A model generated the notes under the pieces. It was not told where the DNA came from. It saw only the letters and a program-made list of their open reading frames with translations, and made no database searches. Shown in pieces: positions 25,392 to 33,900 of a DNA stretch of 64,000 nt. Location: NCBI GenBank assembly GCA_050251735.1, contig JBFWMF010000010.1, positions 1-64,000 of the forward strand, read 5' to 3'. How positions within the stretch are numbered: position 1 is the stretch's first letter; every line of letters begins with the position of its first letter. The stretch comes from Desulfitobacterium sp050251735. Its GTDB lineage: Bacteria > Bacillota > Desulfitobacteriia > Desulfitobacteriales > Desulfitobacteriaceae. Made by a program: the position numbers and the translations under genes.

Positions 25392-26386
25392 CTCTCTAGT
25401 AGATGTTGATAGGCAGTTAAAGTCAATTCTCCGACCCTAGCCCAAGAATAATGCTTGTGAATATGCTCTGTTAAAGGCCTTGGCGAGATCGTCAAGGCTT
25501 TTTCTAAGGCAGGGGTAAGACTAGCCTCCTCAAAAGGATTCACATATATGGCCATATCTTGAAAATACTCTTTGGACCATCCTTGATTCGTGGTAAGGAC
25601 CATAGCCCCACAAGCTCCGGCTTCCAAGCTGGATAAGCCCGTTGTTTCAAACCAGCTCGGCATAGCATGGATTTTAGCTGCCGCGAAGGCAGAGGCAAGA
25701 AGTCTTCCTTGGAGTGTGCCCAGGTAGATTACATGAGGATAAGCTTGCACTTCCTCAAAGTATTGGGGTTCATCGATAGGACCGGCCAAAACGAGGGTGA
25801 GTCCCAGTTCCTGACAGCACTGGGCAAGCCATTTTTGATTTTTACGGGAGGAGATACGAGCCACCGATAGTACAAATTCCACGGGGAGCCCCGGACATTG
25901 CTCTCGAAAGTAGGTTTCGTCGATGCCAAGGTATTCGGTGGGGAATCCATTAGGGATAACCGTGTAGGGTGTTACCACTTGAAAATCCTTTTGGATTTGC
26001 TCCATTTCCAGCTGACTACTCGGAAGGAGTAGATTGCTTTCTCGTAGTAATTGTCCCCGCCAGGGTTGATAGGACTCCCATTGATCGAAGACGAGCGAAT
26101 GTGTATTGTCTCTTTTTAGGTAATGTTCCATATTCCAATAGATGGGGGAAACTACGAGGGGCTTCTTTTGTTTCTTGGCATTTTCAAAGAACATAGACAC
26201 GTCTGCTACCGGGGTGGCATTAAATACATGAACCAAGTCATATTCATCAAGTTGGATCCTGGGATTTAGAGATAAAAAGACTTGGATGCCAAGGTTTTTA
26301 AGGGCTTGGGCGGTAGCCAAGAGCTGAATGGTATCCCCTGCAGGGTGTTTGCGATAATCTTGACGAGCTTGAAAAAGAACCTTCAC
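25388..26386 (-). CDS. Glycosyltransferase (GT-B fold, family 4-like)
   Basis: This 332-residue cytoplasmic enzyme has a Rossmann-like N-terminus and a GT1/GT4-type C-terminal nucleotide-sugar domain with VEFVLSVARISSRKNQKWL, then the conserved EXnE motif in PSWFETTGLSSLEAGACG. It transfers a sugar from a nucleotide donor; the acceptor is unknown. It lies downstream of two uncharacterised genes on the same strand with a 4-base gap, so the three appear to be one operon (26576-27952, 26391-26588 and this gene). Confidence 0.85.
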   Translation of the reverse strand: MKVLFQARQDYRKHPAGDTIQLLATAQALKNLGIQVFLSLNPRIQLDEYDLVHVFNATPVADVSMFFENAKKQKKPLVVSPIYWNMEHYLKRDNTHSLVFDQWESYQPWRGQLLRESNLLLPSSQLEMEQIQKDFQVVTPYTVIPNGFPTEYLGIDETYFREQCPGLPVEFVLSVARISSRKNQKWLAQCCQELGLTLVLAGPIDEPQYFEEVQAYPHVIYLGTLQGRLLASAFAAAKIHAMPSWFETTGLSSLEAGACGAMVLTTNQGWSKEYFQDMAIYVNPFEEASLTPALEKALTISPRPLTEHIHKHYSWARVGELTLTAYQHLLES

Positions 26387-26390
26387 ATTA

Positions 26391-26588
26391 TTATCCCCTT
26401 TGCAAGACTTTCAGCAAGGTCTCTGTTGCGAGATTGTAGCGTTGAGCAAGCTGATCTAGGGTCATATCCAGTAAGTAGTAGATTCCACACCCAGAGACGG
26501 GAATACCCAGTCTGCGGAAGAGAGGTTTGAGCTGGGGATATTGCTTAAGAACATCCCCGTATTTCATCAGACTGTTTATGTTAACCAT
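26391..26588 (-). CDS. DUF1858-like small protein
   Basis: This 65-residue protein is all alpha in appearance. Its sequence YGDVLKQYPQLKPLFRRLGIPVSGCGIYYLLDMTLDQLAQRYNL is read in parts: a helix with a YP-L-L pattern, a turn with one Cys, and a second helix TLDQLAQRYNL. It resembles DUF1858, found alone or at the start of ScdA/hybrid-cluster-linked proteins. Function is unknown. Its ATG overlaps the end of the upstream gene by 13 bases, indicating translational coupling. Confidence 0.6.
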   Translation of the reverse strand: MVNINSLMKYGDVLKQYPQLKPLFRRLGIPVSGCGIYYLLDMTLDQLAQRYNLATETLLKVLQRG

Positions 26589-27952
26589 CGTTGCCAGAAT
26601 CCTTTCTTGCTTGCAACTTCTTTTTGAGTTTGTATGTCGCAGATTTTTGTTTCTAGGTCTTGTAGGACATCTAAGGTTTGTTCGTTTTGGACTCTCAATT
26701 TTTTCAGGATATCCAGCATCTCAGGAAGGGAATTGATTTTCTCACCCCAATTTTCAAGATTACTGGGGAGTGGCGAAGCCGTTTCCTGAAGCTTACTAAG
26801 GCAAGATTTTAGATCATCAATTTCAGGAGAGTTATCAGTAGGAATGTCTTGAGCTGATTGTGGCTGCTGTGAGTTGGAGAAATCATTGGTTGGTCCTGAT
26901 GAGGGATCTATAGGTGGAGCAATAGTGGAAGGAGCAGGGGATATTGGTAATCCCAAAAGGTCGGCATATAAGGGTAATTGTTCATCTTGCTGGGACAGCC
27001 AATGGGTGTAGGTGGTTATTCCTTCGGACTTCTGGGCAATCTGCAAGGGAGAAAAGCTCCCCGAGAGGGCTCTAACAGGTTTCCAGTCCGAGCCATGGGC
27101 CTGCATGAGTATGGCTTGCTTGCAATGCACTAAGAGGTTGATTACACCCCGGGACTGAAGGGCCCCAATACCCTGCCATGGTCCCTCAAGGTTGTTAGCG
27201 GGTGCGGACTCAATACGCCAGGAGCTTCTAAACCCATTCATCTTATCGAGAATCCCGTGACCGATCTCGATGGCATCACTTCCCGGCTGTTTGGCTGCCC
27301 AAAACAAATGGCCCTGATCTTGAGTTGAAAGAATGCCAGTCATGTCTATCACTTCGCGAGGAATAGACAAAACTTCTTGGCGCTTGGACCAGAGATAGAA
27401 GCTTCCGTTAAACACGCTGGTGAGTAAGATTGATCGACTTCCAGAGAAGGTCATCATCAGTGCATGGAGATTGGAGTTTGAGTCCATCAGCACTTGGTAC
27501 AGGGGATACCGAGGGTGGACGACTTCCCCCAGTTGAGCGGACTTCCAGGTTTGCCCGTTCCAAAAAAGATGAGTGATGCGCCAAACATCTGGTAGGCTAT
27601 TATGGGAACTGGCATAAAAGAGGTGAATCACTTTGCCCATAGGGAAAAGAAGAAGGCGGTCGTAACGTTGGCTACGAATATCTAGTTTTCCTAAGGTCAT
27701 AGTCTGTTGATCCCCTGTGGTCAGGATGATAGAATAACAGAGCTCTCCAGATTCTTTTATGTATGCCAGATGAACCTGATTGGCATCATCCATGATTCCT
27801 TGGGCGAGGAGAACGGGTTCCTTCAGCTCAAATAGCAATCGCGGGGCGGTTGAGGACCTTAAGGCTATGCCATCCTTGTACTGGTCCAAGGTAAAGAAAG
27901 AGGTTTCATTAAGTAAAAAACTGGGTTTGGGTATGATCGTGAAAGAAGGCAA
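26576..27952 (-). CDS. Uncharacterised protein, beta-rich N-terminal part and coiled-coil C-terminus
   Basis: This protein of 458 residues has no family that I recognise. Residues 1-330 show repeated blocks of the type HLFWAAK, HLFYASS and NLLVHCKQ alternating with polar turns. The pattern suggests a beta-propeller or similar repeat fold. A proline/serine-rich linker (about 335-375) leads to a predicted coiled coil (about 380-445, heptad-like LKSCLSKLQ, LDILKKLRVQNEQTLDVL) and a basic aromatic end WQRWLT. I use TTG 27952 because GGAGG lies in front with good spacing; the ATG at 27991 lies beyond that site. No signal peptide is evident. It leads the operon with the DUF1858-like and glycosyltransferase genes. 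Confidence 0.7.
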   Translation of the reverse strand: MPSFTIIPKPSFLLNETSFFTLDQYKDGIALRSSTAPRLLFELKEPVLLAQGIMDDANQVHLAYIKESGELCYSIILTTGDQQTMTLGKLDIRSQRYDRLLLFPMGKVIHLFYASSHNSLPDVWRITHLFWNGQTWKSAQLGEVVHPRYPLYQVLMDSNSNLHALMMTFSGSRSILLTSVFNGSFYLWSKRQEVLSIPREVIDMTGILSTQDQGHLFWAAKQPGSDAIEIGHGILDKMNGFRSSWRIESAPANNLEGPWQGIGALQSRGVINLLVHCKQAILMQAHGSDWKPVRALSGSFSPLQIAQKSEGITTYTHWLSQQDEQLPLYADLLGLPISPAPSTIAPPIDPSSGPTNDFSNSQQPQSAQDIPTDNSPEIDDLKSCLSKLQETASPLPSNLENWGEKINSLPEMLDILKKLRVQNEQTLDVLQDLETKICDIQTQKEVASKKGFWQRWLT

Positions 27953-27977
27953 CGTGCTACACCTCCTAAAGTGATTG

Positions 27978-28010
27978 ACTAGGGCTGTCAAAAGACAGCC
28001 CTAGTTTTTT
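27978..28010. terminator. Perfect hairpin between two minus-strand genes, T run on the plus strand
   Basis: ACTAGGGCTGTC pairs with GACAGCCCTAGT around a 4-base loop. The T run follows on the plus strand, although both neighbouring genes are on the minus strand; on that strand the hairpin lacks a U tract. It may act as an mRNA 3' barrier for the upstream gene or block antisense transcription. Confidence 0.55.
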
Positions 28011-28027
28011 GGTCTACTTAAAGATGT

Positions 28028-28684
28028 TTAGCTGAGATTTACATACATGGTCCGGCCAGGAACTGGACTAGGCAACTGCGGTGGGAAGAAATCGGTGGGA
28101 AATGGAGTGAGATTCGGGTTCAAGAAGTCGATACAAGGTTCTTCGCTTGGGAATTCTTCGCAGAATGGGGGTTCTGGGCAATAGCCAAAGGCATCAATGG
28201 CCAGTTGCACGAATCCTGTCAGTTTGGTGATGACAAAAGTACCAACGGTGACAATAAGATCATCTCCGGAAATAATGGCTGGAACCAGAATTTCACTCCG
28301 TGTTTCAACTCTCAAGTTGAAATCGAATTCAGGACGAGTAGGCGGATAATAGATGACGATGTCCTTGAAGATATCAGGCAGACAACCTGGTACAGAGATG
28401 AGCTGCCCTGCGCCATTTCTTACGGTTGCGGTGAAGCAAATACGCACGGTGAATTGAGCGCGAGCGAAATTGGGGCGACTGGGAATAGGAGTGATGACAA
28501 TACTCTCGGGGAGTATGACCCCATTTTGGAAAAGGATGTCGACGAAGGTGAAAGGACCGCCGGTATCAGGCAAGTCGATTGGGAAGTTTGGAAAACACTC
28601 TCTTTGTTGGCAACTGAAGAAGACTTTCTCAACGATTATGCATACTCTTTCTTGAGTGGGGTCGTATGGATAGAGGTCGGCCAT
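28028..28684 (-). CDS. Uncharacterised 218-residue protein with Pro- and Cys-rich segments
   Basis: I do not recognise this family. The product has no signal peptide or membrane helix. Cysteines cluster at the N-terminus (CIIVEKVFFSCQQRECF) and near the end (CPEPPFCEEFPSEEPC). The C-terminus is proline-rich (FFPPQLPSPVPG). The middle alternates hydrophobic and polar residues, as in a beta-sandwich. Such traits are seen in spore coat/exosporium proteins of Clostridia, a guess only. The start is ATG 28684 after AAGGAGGG; the upstream in-frame ATG 28729 has no such site. Confidence 0.65.
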   Translation of the reverse strand: MADLYPYDPTQERVCIIVEKVFFSCQQRECFPNFPIDLPDTGGPFTFVDILFQNGVILPESIVITPIPSRPNFARAQFTVRICFTATVRNGAGQLISVPGCLPDIFKDIVIYYPPTRPEFDFNLRVETRSEILVPAIISGDDLIVTVGTFVITKLTGFVQLAIDAFGYCPEPPFCEEFPSEEPCIDFLNPNLTPFPTDFFPPQLPSPVPGRTMYVNLS

Positions 28685-28810
28685 GAGTTGTTTCCCTCCT
28701 TTTTTGTATTTTCGGGGTATTCTATTCAAGTATCGTCTTAAGTGTTACAGGTTAAATAAAGGGGACAGATACCTGTTTTTATTTTTTATAAATAAGATCG
28801 TCTCATAAAG

Positions 28811-28855
28811 AAAGACGATGACTCAAACTTTAATAGGCTTAGTCATCGTCTTCAT
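28811..28855 (-). terminator. Bidirectional hairpin terminator
   Basis: AAAGACGATGACT pairs with AGTCATCGTCTT around a 17-base loop. On the minus strand TCTTTCTTT follows, 40 bases after the CAP-protein gene stop, so it probably ends that transcript. Confidence 0.65.
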
Positions 28856-28894
28856 TTTGCATTTGATTGATTTTCCTTATTGTGAAAAGGTGTC

Positions 28895-29692
28895 TTACAA
28901 CGAAGCAAAGATTTGTACGTAGTAGTTCCCCGAGCTATTGCTGACAACACCGACACCGACGTGGGTGTAGGCAGGGTTCAGGATGTTTTTACGGTGTCCA
29001 TCACTGCTCATGAAAGCAGCCATAGCAAAATCTACAGATCTATTGCGAGCAATATTTTCGCCAGCAGCCCGGTATTGAATGCCAGCAGCTCTTAACATAT
29101 CATAAGGAGAACCATAGGTTGGCGAGGTGTGGCTAAAGTAACCATTAGTGTTCATATCATTAGCTTTTAACTGAGCGACTTCCGCTAAGCGAAGATCTAC
29201 CTTCACAGGAGCAAGACCTGCAGCTGCTCTTTCTTTATTGATCTCATTGATCATTGCTTCTTCTTGGGTGCTTACTGTAGTAGTTCCGCTAGTAGGAGGT
29301 GTTGCTGGTTGAGTAGGAGTAGTAGGTTGAGCAGGAGAACTGGGTTGAGCAGGAGAACTGGGTTGAGTTGGGACAGGCTGAGTCGGAGCTGGTTGAGTAG
29401 GCGTAGTTGGCGTCGACGGGGTAGAGTATTTGTAATTCTTTAAAGAAACGACTTTGTTATACCCTGTTGTAGTGGAATTGCTATTTGCAGGAGCACTAGG
29501 AGTTACAGGAGTACTAGATGTTGCGTCATTTACCCAGGGTGTATAGGAACGTAGTGAGACGATTGAGCCGGCGGAATTACTCGAAGAATAGTTATTGCTT
29601 ACCTTAATCGCTGCCTGAACAGGAGTAGAAGCAGTGACTGCCAATAAGACGACTAAAGACACACTAAGTGTCAGTTTTTTTGTCTTTCTCAT
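28895..29692 (-). CDS. Secreted CAP/SCP domain protein (YkwD-like)
   Basis: This 265-residue protein has a signal peptide (about 1-28, cleavage after VQA). A low-complexity linker (about 30-140) contains S/T/P-rich repeats built from TPTQPAP, TQPVP and SSPAQP units. The C-terminal CAP domain (about 140-265) shows the hallmark pattern: INKERAAAGLAPVKVD, SHTSPTYGSPYDML, AGENIA and DGHRKNILNPAYTHVGVG. Such proteins are secreted by many spore formers; some are spore-associated and most have no defined enzymatic role. AGGGAT-type site precedes the ATG. Confidence 0.88.
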   Translation of the reverse strand: MRKTKKLTLSVSLVVLLAVTASTPVQAAIKVSNNYSSSNSAGSIVSLRSYTPWVNDATSSTPVTPSAPANSNSTTTGYNKVVSLKNYKYSTPSTPTTPTQPAPTQPVPTQPSSPAQPSSPAQPTTPTQPATPPTSGTTTVSTQEEAMINEINKERAAAGLAPVKVDLRLAEVAQLKANDMNTNGYFSHTSPTYGSPYDMLRAAGIQYRAAGENIARNRSVDFAMAAFMSSDGHRKNILNPAYTHVGVGVVSNSSGNYYVQIFASL

Positions 29693-30031
29693 AAAGATCC
29701 CTCCAAATCATTTTTGAAATCTCATGCTGAAGATTACTTTTCTTAGAAAATGAATCCAGCCAAAAAAGAATTCTCTTTGCTTTACTTGGCTTGTCCAGTT
29801 CAGTACAAATTGAGTATAGCACTCAAGGCCGCAGAAACCCACTAGTATATCTTTCCAACTTTGTTTAGGTATAGGAGTTGTCAGGTTATTTTTGGATGAA
29901 TCACATCGACTCTGGAGATTTCCCAAAGCAAGCCAAAAAGGGTATAATATATTGATAACTACATAATGACAAGGATTAACGTAACATTTAATAATAAAGA
30001 TGCAAAAGTATCTCGGAGAGGTAGTGAGCTC

Positions 30032-31180
30032 GTGGGCTCCAAAGTCGTCATGAAATATTGTCCAGAATATACTTCTGGAGTCGAAGAGTTTTTAAGAGTT
30101 GGATTGCAAGAATTAGGAGGTATGGAAGCTTTTGTTAAGCCTGGTCAGAGAGTCTTCCTAAAAGTTAATTTATTGATGAAAAAACGCCCTGATGAAGCTG
30201 TCACTACCCATCCCACGGTGGTAGAGGCTGTTGTCCGCCTAGTACAGGAAGCTGGTGGAATTCCGATTATCGGGGATAGCCCAGGAGGACCCTATACGGT
30301 GGGAGCGTTGCAAGGGATTTATGCACGATCTGGCCTTAAGGACGTAGCCGAACGCACAGGTGCTGAACTCAATTTTGACGTCGGGCAGGAAGTTGTGGCA
30401 CACCCGGCCGGACACTTAATCAAAAGCTTAACGGTGACTAAAAGCGTTTATGATGCGGATGTGGTTATTTCTTTATCTAAATTAAAGACTCATGCTATGA
30501 TGACTTTTACTGGTGCGGTTAAAAACCTTTTTGGGGTTATACCCGGGCTACTGAAAGCAGAATATCATTTCAAAATGCCTGAGGTGAAGCAATTCGCTGA
30601 GCTTCTCGTGGATATTGCCACCTGGGTCAAACCGGCTTTAAGTATTATGGATGGAATCGTCGGAATGGAGGGAGACGGTCCCTCTGCCGGACAACCTCGA
30701 ACTGTGGGCGCTTTACTCATCAGTGAGAATCCCTTCGCTTTAGATGTAGTAGCTACCCACCTCATCGGCCTAAAGCCTGAGCACGTACCAACCGTCGTGG
30801 CTGCACGGCAAAGAGGCATTGCTAGTCGGTTGGAGGAAGTAAGTCTTGTAGGGGATCCATTATCCTTGTGGCGTATTGAGAGCTTCAAGGTCCCTAAATC
30901 CATGTCTGTTAACTTTATCGATCGGGTGCCCCTTCCTCAGAGTGCGAGAAAATTCATTGTCAACCAAGTTCGGCCCCAACCGGTATTTAACTTCGACCAA
31001 TGTGTGGGCTGTGCGGATTGCATTAATAATTGCCCTCCTAAGGCGTTAGTCTTTAATGACAAAAAAAGACCCGAGGTTGATCTCGAGGCCTGTATACGTT
31101 GCTTTTGTTGTCAAGAGCTTTGTCCCCGCCAGGCAGTAGAAATTCGTAAGCCAGGACTGGGCAGAAGGTTATTTAAGTAG
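30032..31180 (+). CDS. DUF362 protein with C-terminal 2x[4Fe-4S] ferredoxin domain
   Basis: The DUF362 domain covers about residues 1-300 (GQRVFLKVNLLMKK, THPTVVEAVVRLV, GDSPGG, DVVISLSKLKTHAMMTFTGAVKN). Two ferredoxin motifs follow at the C-terminus: CVGCADCINNCPPKAL and CIRCFCCQELCPRQAV. The role of DUF362 is not settled; redox or metal-linked functions are suggested for anaerobes. I favour GTG 30032 (382 residues) because GGAGAGG lies 10 bases upstream and the product begins like other members (GSKVVMKY). ATG 29966 in the same frame lies only about 18 bases after a TATAAT at 29943 and is less likely. Confidence 0.82.
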   Translation: MGSKVVMKYCPEYTSGVEEFLRVGLQELGGMEAFVKPGQRVFLKVNLLMKKRPDEAVTTHPTVVEAVVRLVQEAGGIPIIGDSPGGPYTVGALQGIYARSGLKDVAERTGAELNFDVGQEVVAHPAGHLIKSLTVTKSVYDADVVISLSKLKTHAMMTFTGAVKNLFGVIPGLLKAEYHFKMPEVKQFAELLVDIATWVKPALSIMDGIVGMEGDGPSAGQPRTVGALLISENPFALDVVATHLIGLKPEHVPTVVAARQRGIASRLEEVSLVGDPLSLWRIESFKVPKSMSVNFIDRVPLPQSARKFIVNQVRPQPVFNFDQCVGCADCINNCPPKALVFNDKKRPEVDLEACIRCFCCQELCPRQAVEIRKPGLGRRLFK

Positions 31181-31196
31181 TAGGGGAATTTAGCCG

Positions 31197-31529
31197 TTAC
31201 TCCTCGATGCATTGTTCCTTGCGTGTCCAGCGGTCGCTGTCCCGCAAGCGATATTTTTCCATCATTCGAGCAAAGGCTTCCTCCATGTCAATATTTAAAG
31301 AATTGGCCATGGATATAATGATAAAGAGGATGTCGGCCATCTCCAAGGCCAAATCCCCTTCGGGTTCGTTGGGTTTCTTTGGCTTTTCTCCAAAACGATG
31401 GTTGACTTCGCGGGCCAATTCTCCCACTTCTTCTGTCAGCCGGAGCATCATGGAAGAGGGTTGCCAATAGCCTTCTTCGAATTGAGAAATCCAGTCATCC
31501 ACTTGTTTTTGCCAATCTTTAATCTCCAT
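31197..31529 (-). CDS. MazG-like nucleotide pyrophosphohydrolase
   Basis: This 110-residue protein belongs to the all-alpha NTP pyrophosphatase superfamily. It has EEVGELAREV and EMADILFIIISMAN, giving the EExxE...ExxD Mg2+-binding residues. It probably hydrolyses non-canonical (d)NTPs. I start at ATG 31529, which follows CAGGAGG; a longer frame reaches 31751 but overlaps the divergent cdaA gene. It is convergent with the DUF362 gene, with a 16-base gap. Confidence 0.85.
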   Translation of the reverse strand: MEIKDWQKQVDDWISQFEEGYWQPSSMMLRLTEEVGELAREVNHRFGEKPKKPNEPEGDLALEMADILFIIISMANSLNIDMEEAFARMMEKYRLRDSDRWTRKEQCIEE

Positions 31530-31701
31530 GATGAAAAACCTCCTGTTGATTTGATGAATTGGAAATATTAATAAAATGTTAATAAGTAAATACCTTTTAT
31601 TTACACCTATTAAAGTGTAAAATAATTTCTTAGGACATGCAAGGGATTTAGGCCCTTTACGAAGAATTGAATGGGGAGCTAGAAAGCAGAGGAGGTAGAC
31701 C

Positions 31702-32514
31702 GTGAGCCAGTTTCTTTCACAACTACAATCATCATTTGATTGGCGGACCATTCTAGATATTGCGGTCGTTACTATTGTACTTTATCAGCTTTTGATGCTG
31801 ATTAAGGGAACTCGTGCTGTCCAGCTTCTTAAAGGCATTCTTGTCCTACTTATTATTTCGAATATTACTCAGTTTTTCAAGCTATCTACTATTGGTTGGA
31901 TTCTGGACCAAGTTTGGGCTATGCTATTTGTTGCCTTGCCGGTGGTCTTTCAACCGGAGTTGCGTCGGGCCTTGGAGCAAATCGGACGTGGTAAGTTTTT
32001 CACTCGCCATCCACAGACGATTGGTAATGAGGCCATGATTCAAGTTATCGATGAATTGGTCCGGTGTACTCAAGTTCTATCAAAGAACCGCATTGGTGCC
32101 CTTATCGTCATCGAGCGTACGACAGGTCTGCAAAATTATGTGGAGACCGGGATCAAAATCGACGGCGTGGTTTCCTCAGAATTTTTACTGAATGTGTTTA
32201 TTCCGAATACGCCTCTTCATGATGGCGCAGTCATTATCCGTAGTGATCGTGTGGCTGCGGCAGGGTGCTTTCTGCCCCTTTCCGAGAATAGTACAATCCA
32301 GAAAGAACTTGGAACCCGCCACCGAGCTGCCATAGGGCTCACGGAGGTGTCGGATTCAGTGGTCGTTGTCGTCTCGGAAGAGACGGGAGGAATATCGGTA
32401 TCTATTGATGGGGTTCTTACTCGTTTTCTCGATGAAAAGAGCCTTAAGGAATTATTGTCTAGAGAGCTACAAGTGGATACCACGGCCAAAAGTGTGCCAT
32501 TCTGGAGGTCTTAA
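31702..32514 (+). CDS. Diadenylate cyclase CdaA
   Basis: It makes the second messenger c-di-AMP from two ATP. The 270-residue protein has three N-terminal membrane helices (about 17-35, 42-58, 64-82) and a cytoplasmic DAC domain with the catalytic DGA (174-176) and RHR (206-208) motifs. The start is GTG after AGGAGG. The gene begins the conserved cdaA-ybbR-(FAD protein)-glmM unit and is 3 bases from its regulator. In Bacillus, CdaR and GlmM both modulate CdaA, linking c-di-AMP to wall precursor synthesis. Confidence 0.95.
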   Translation: MSQFLSQLQSSFDWRTILDIAVVTIVLYQLLMLIKGTRAVQLLKGILVLLIISNITQFFKLSTIGWILDQVWAMLFVALPVVFQPELRRALEQIGRGKFFTRHPQTIGNEAMIQVIDELVRCTQVLSKNRIGALIVIERTTGLQNYVETGIKIDGVVSSEFLLNVFIPNTPLHDGAVIIRSDRVAAAGCFLPLSENSTIQKELGTRHRAAIGLTEVSDSVVVVVSEETGGISVSIDGVLTRFLDEKSLKELLSRELQVDTTAKSVPFWRS

Positions 32515-32517
32515 GCA

Positions 32518-33837
32518 ATGAAAGAGTTGTTACAACGGAACTTAGGATATAAGTTAATCTCATTGGTCTTAGCCATTCTTTTTTGGCTTTGGGTGACCAG
32601 CCAAGGAACGAGTCAGACTTTAGATCGTGACCCTACCCTGACTCTTTCCCTGGTCACTAAGAATACACCGGCTAACTCCGTGATTATGACTAAGCTACCC
32701 TCCGTACGCGTCAAGACGGAAGGATATAACCCCAGTATCAATGTCAACGAAATATTCGCTTATGTAGATCTTAGCGGCAGCGAGCCTGGTGAGCATGAGT
32801 TTGAGGTGAAGGTTGATCCTATACCGAATATGAAGATTGTCGAGATTACCCCACGAGTGGTCACTTTGCAATTAGATACAGTGGAAGAGAAAATGCTCCC
32901 GGTGACCGTCGATCTTACCGGCCAACCTGCTCCGAACAATAGAGTAGAAGAACCGATTGTTAAGCCCAGCATGGTCAATGTCAGAGGACCGAGCAGTTTG
33001 CTCAATGTTGTAGACAAAGTTCTCGTTGAGCTTAGTGTGGCCGGTGCTAGCGATACTTTTCAGGTGTCACGACCGCTTCTTTTTCGTGATCAAAATGGAT
33101 CGGCTATCTTCGGTCCAGATCCTAGTGTGGAAACCATAACCTCCAGCCCATCCAGTGTGGATATTATTGTTCCCATCGTGGCAAAAGAACTGGAAAGCAA
33201 AAGAGTTCCCTTAAATGCAACCACCACAGGGACACCGACTGAAGGAAAAGCAGTACGCTCGGTTCGGGTGATTCCGAATGGGGTTCAAGTATTTGGTGAA
33301 CCCGAGGCGCTGGATAACTTTAATGTTTTAAACATAGGTCCTGTGAACATCAATGGGATTTCGAGTACGACGACTTATGAGATTTCCTCGGATAAAGTTA
33401 GCTTGCCCGACGGTTTGAGTTACGTTTCTCGAACTAGCTTTTCCGTCATTGTCGAAATAGGCAACGCGATCCAAGATAAGACCTTTTATAATCTTCCCAT
33501 CGCCATGAAAAACCTTCCTCAAGATTTAGTCCTTGAGCAGCCCCTCCCTCCCGTTAGCATTACAGTAAGAGCCTATCCGGAAGTCCTTGAGCCCTTGACC
33601 CATGAGCAAATAGCCCTCTGGCTTGATGCGGCCGGGAAAGCTGCGGGGGAGTATACAGTCAAACCCTATTGGCAGCTACCCGCGGGCGTGGAAGTAGTTT
33701 CTGTGCCGGATATAACCTATACTCTAAAAGCGAAGGTGGTTCCGGAGAATCCCGGGAAGCCAACTGACCCGGATGGATCAGATAAACCAAGTGAACCAAA
33801 TAAACCGGATAATCCAGATACTAAGCCACCGGTGTAG
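32518..33837 (+). CDS. YbbR domain protein (CdaR), regulator of CdaA
   Basis: This 439-residue protein has one N-terminal membrane helix (about 10-30) and an extracytoplasmic part with four YbbR-type beta domains (recurring patterns such as VRVKTEGYNPSINVNEIFAYVDLSG and MVNVRGPSSLLNVVDKV). The tail is rich in P, D, N, K (PTDPDGSDKPSEPNKPDNP), suggesting a wall-spanning or flexible end. It starts 3 bases after cdaA and likely adjusts cyclase activity from outside the membrane. Confidence 0.9.
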   Translation: MKELLQRNLGYKLISLVLAILFWLWVTSQGTSQTLDRDPTLTLSLVTKNTPANSVIMTKLPSVRVKTEGYNPSINVNEIFAYVDLSGSEPGEHEFEVKVDPIPNMKIVEITPRVVTLQLDTVEEKMLPVTVDLTGQPAPNNRVEEPIVKPSMVNVRGPSSLLNVVDKVLVELSVAGASDTFQVSRPLLFRDQNGSAIFGPDPSVETITSSPSSVDIIVPIVAKELESKRVPLNATTTGTPTEGKAVRSVRVIPNGVQVFGEPEALDNFNVLNIGPVNINGISSTTTYEISSDKVSLPDGLSYVSRTSFSVIVEIGNAIQDKTFYNLPIAMKNLPQDLVLEQPLPPVSITVRAYPEVLEPLTHEQIALWLDAAGKAAGEYTVKPYWQLPAGVEVVSVPDITYTLKAKVVPENPGKPTDPDGSDKPSEPNKPDNPDTKPPV

Positions 33838-33900
33838 TAAGCCATATTGCTCTTTAGTCTAGAGTTAGCCGTATACCTAAGAAAAGTGGAGGAGTACCCC

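Noticed and set aside
29708..29926. 72-residue minus-strand frame upstream of the CAP gene
   Set aside because: No ribosome binding site or recognisable domain; probably leader sequence.
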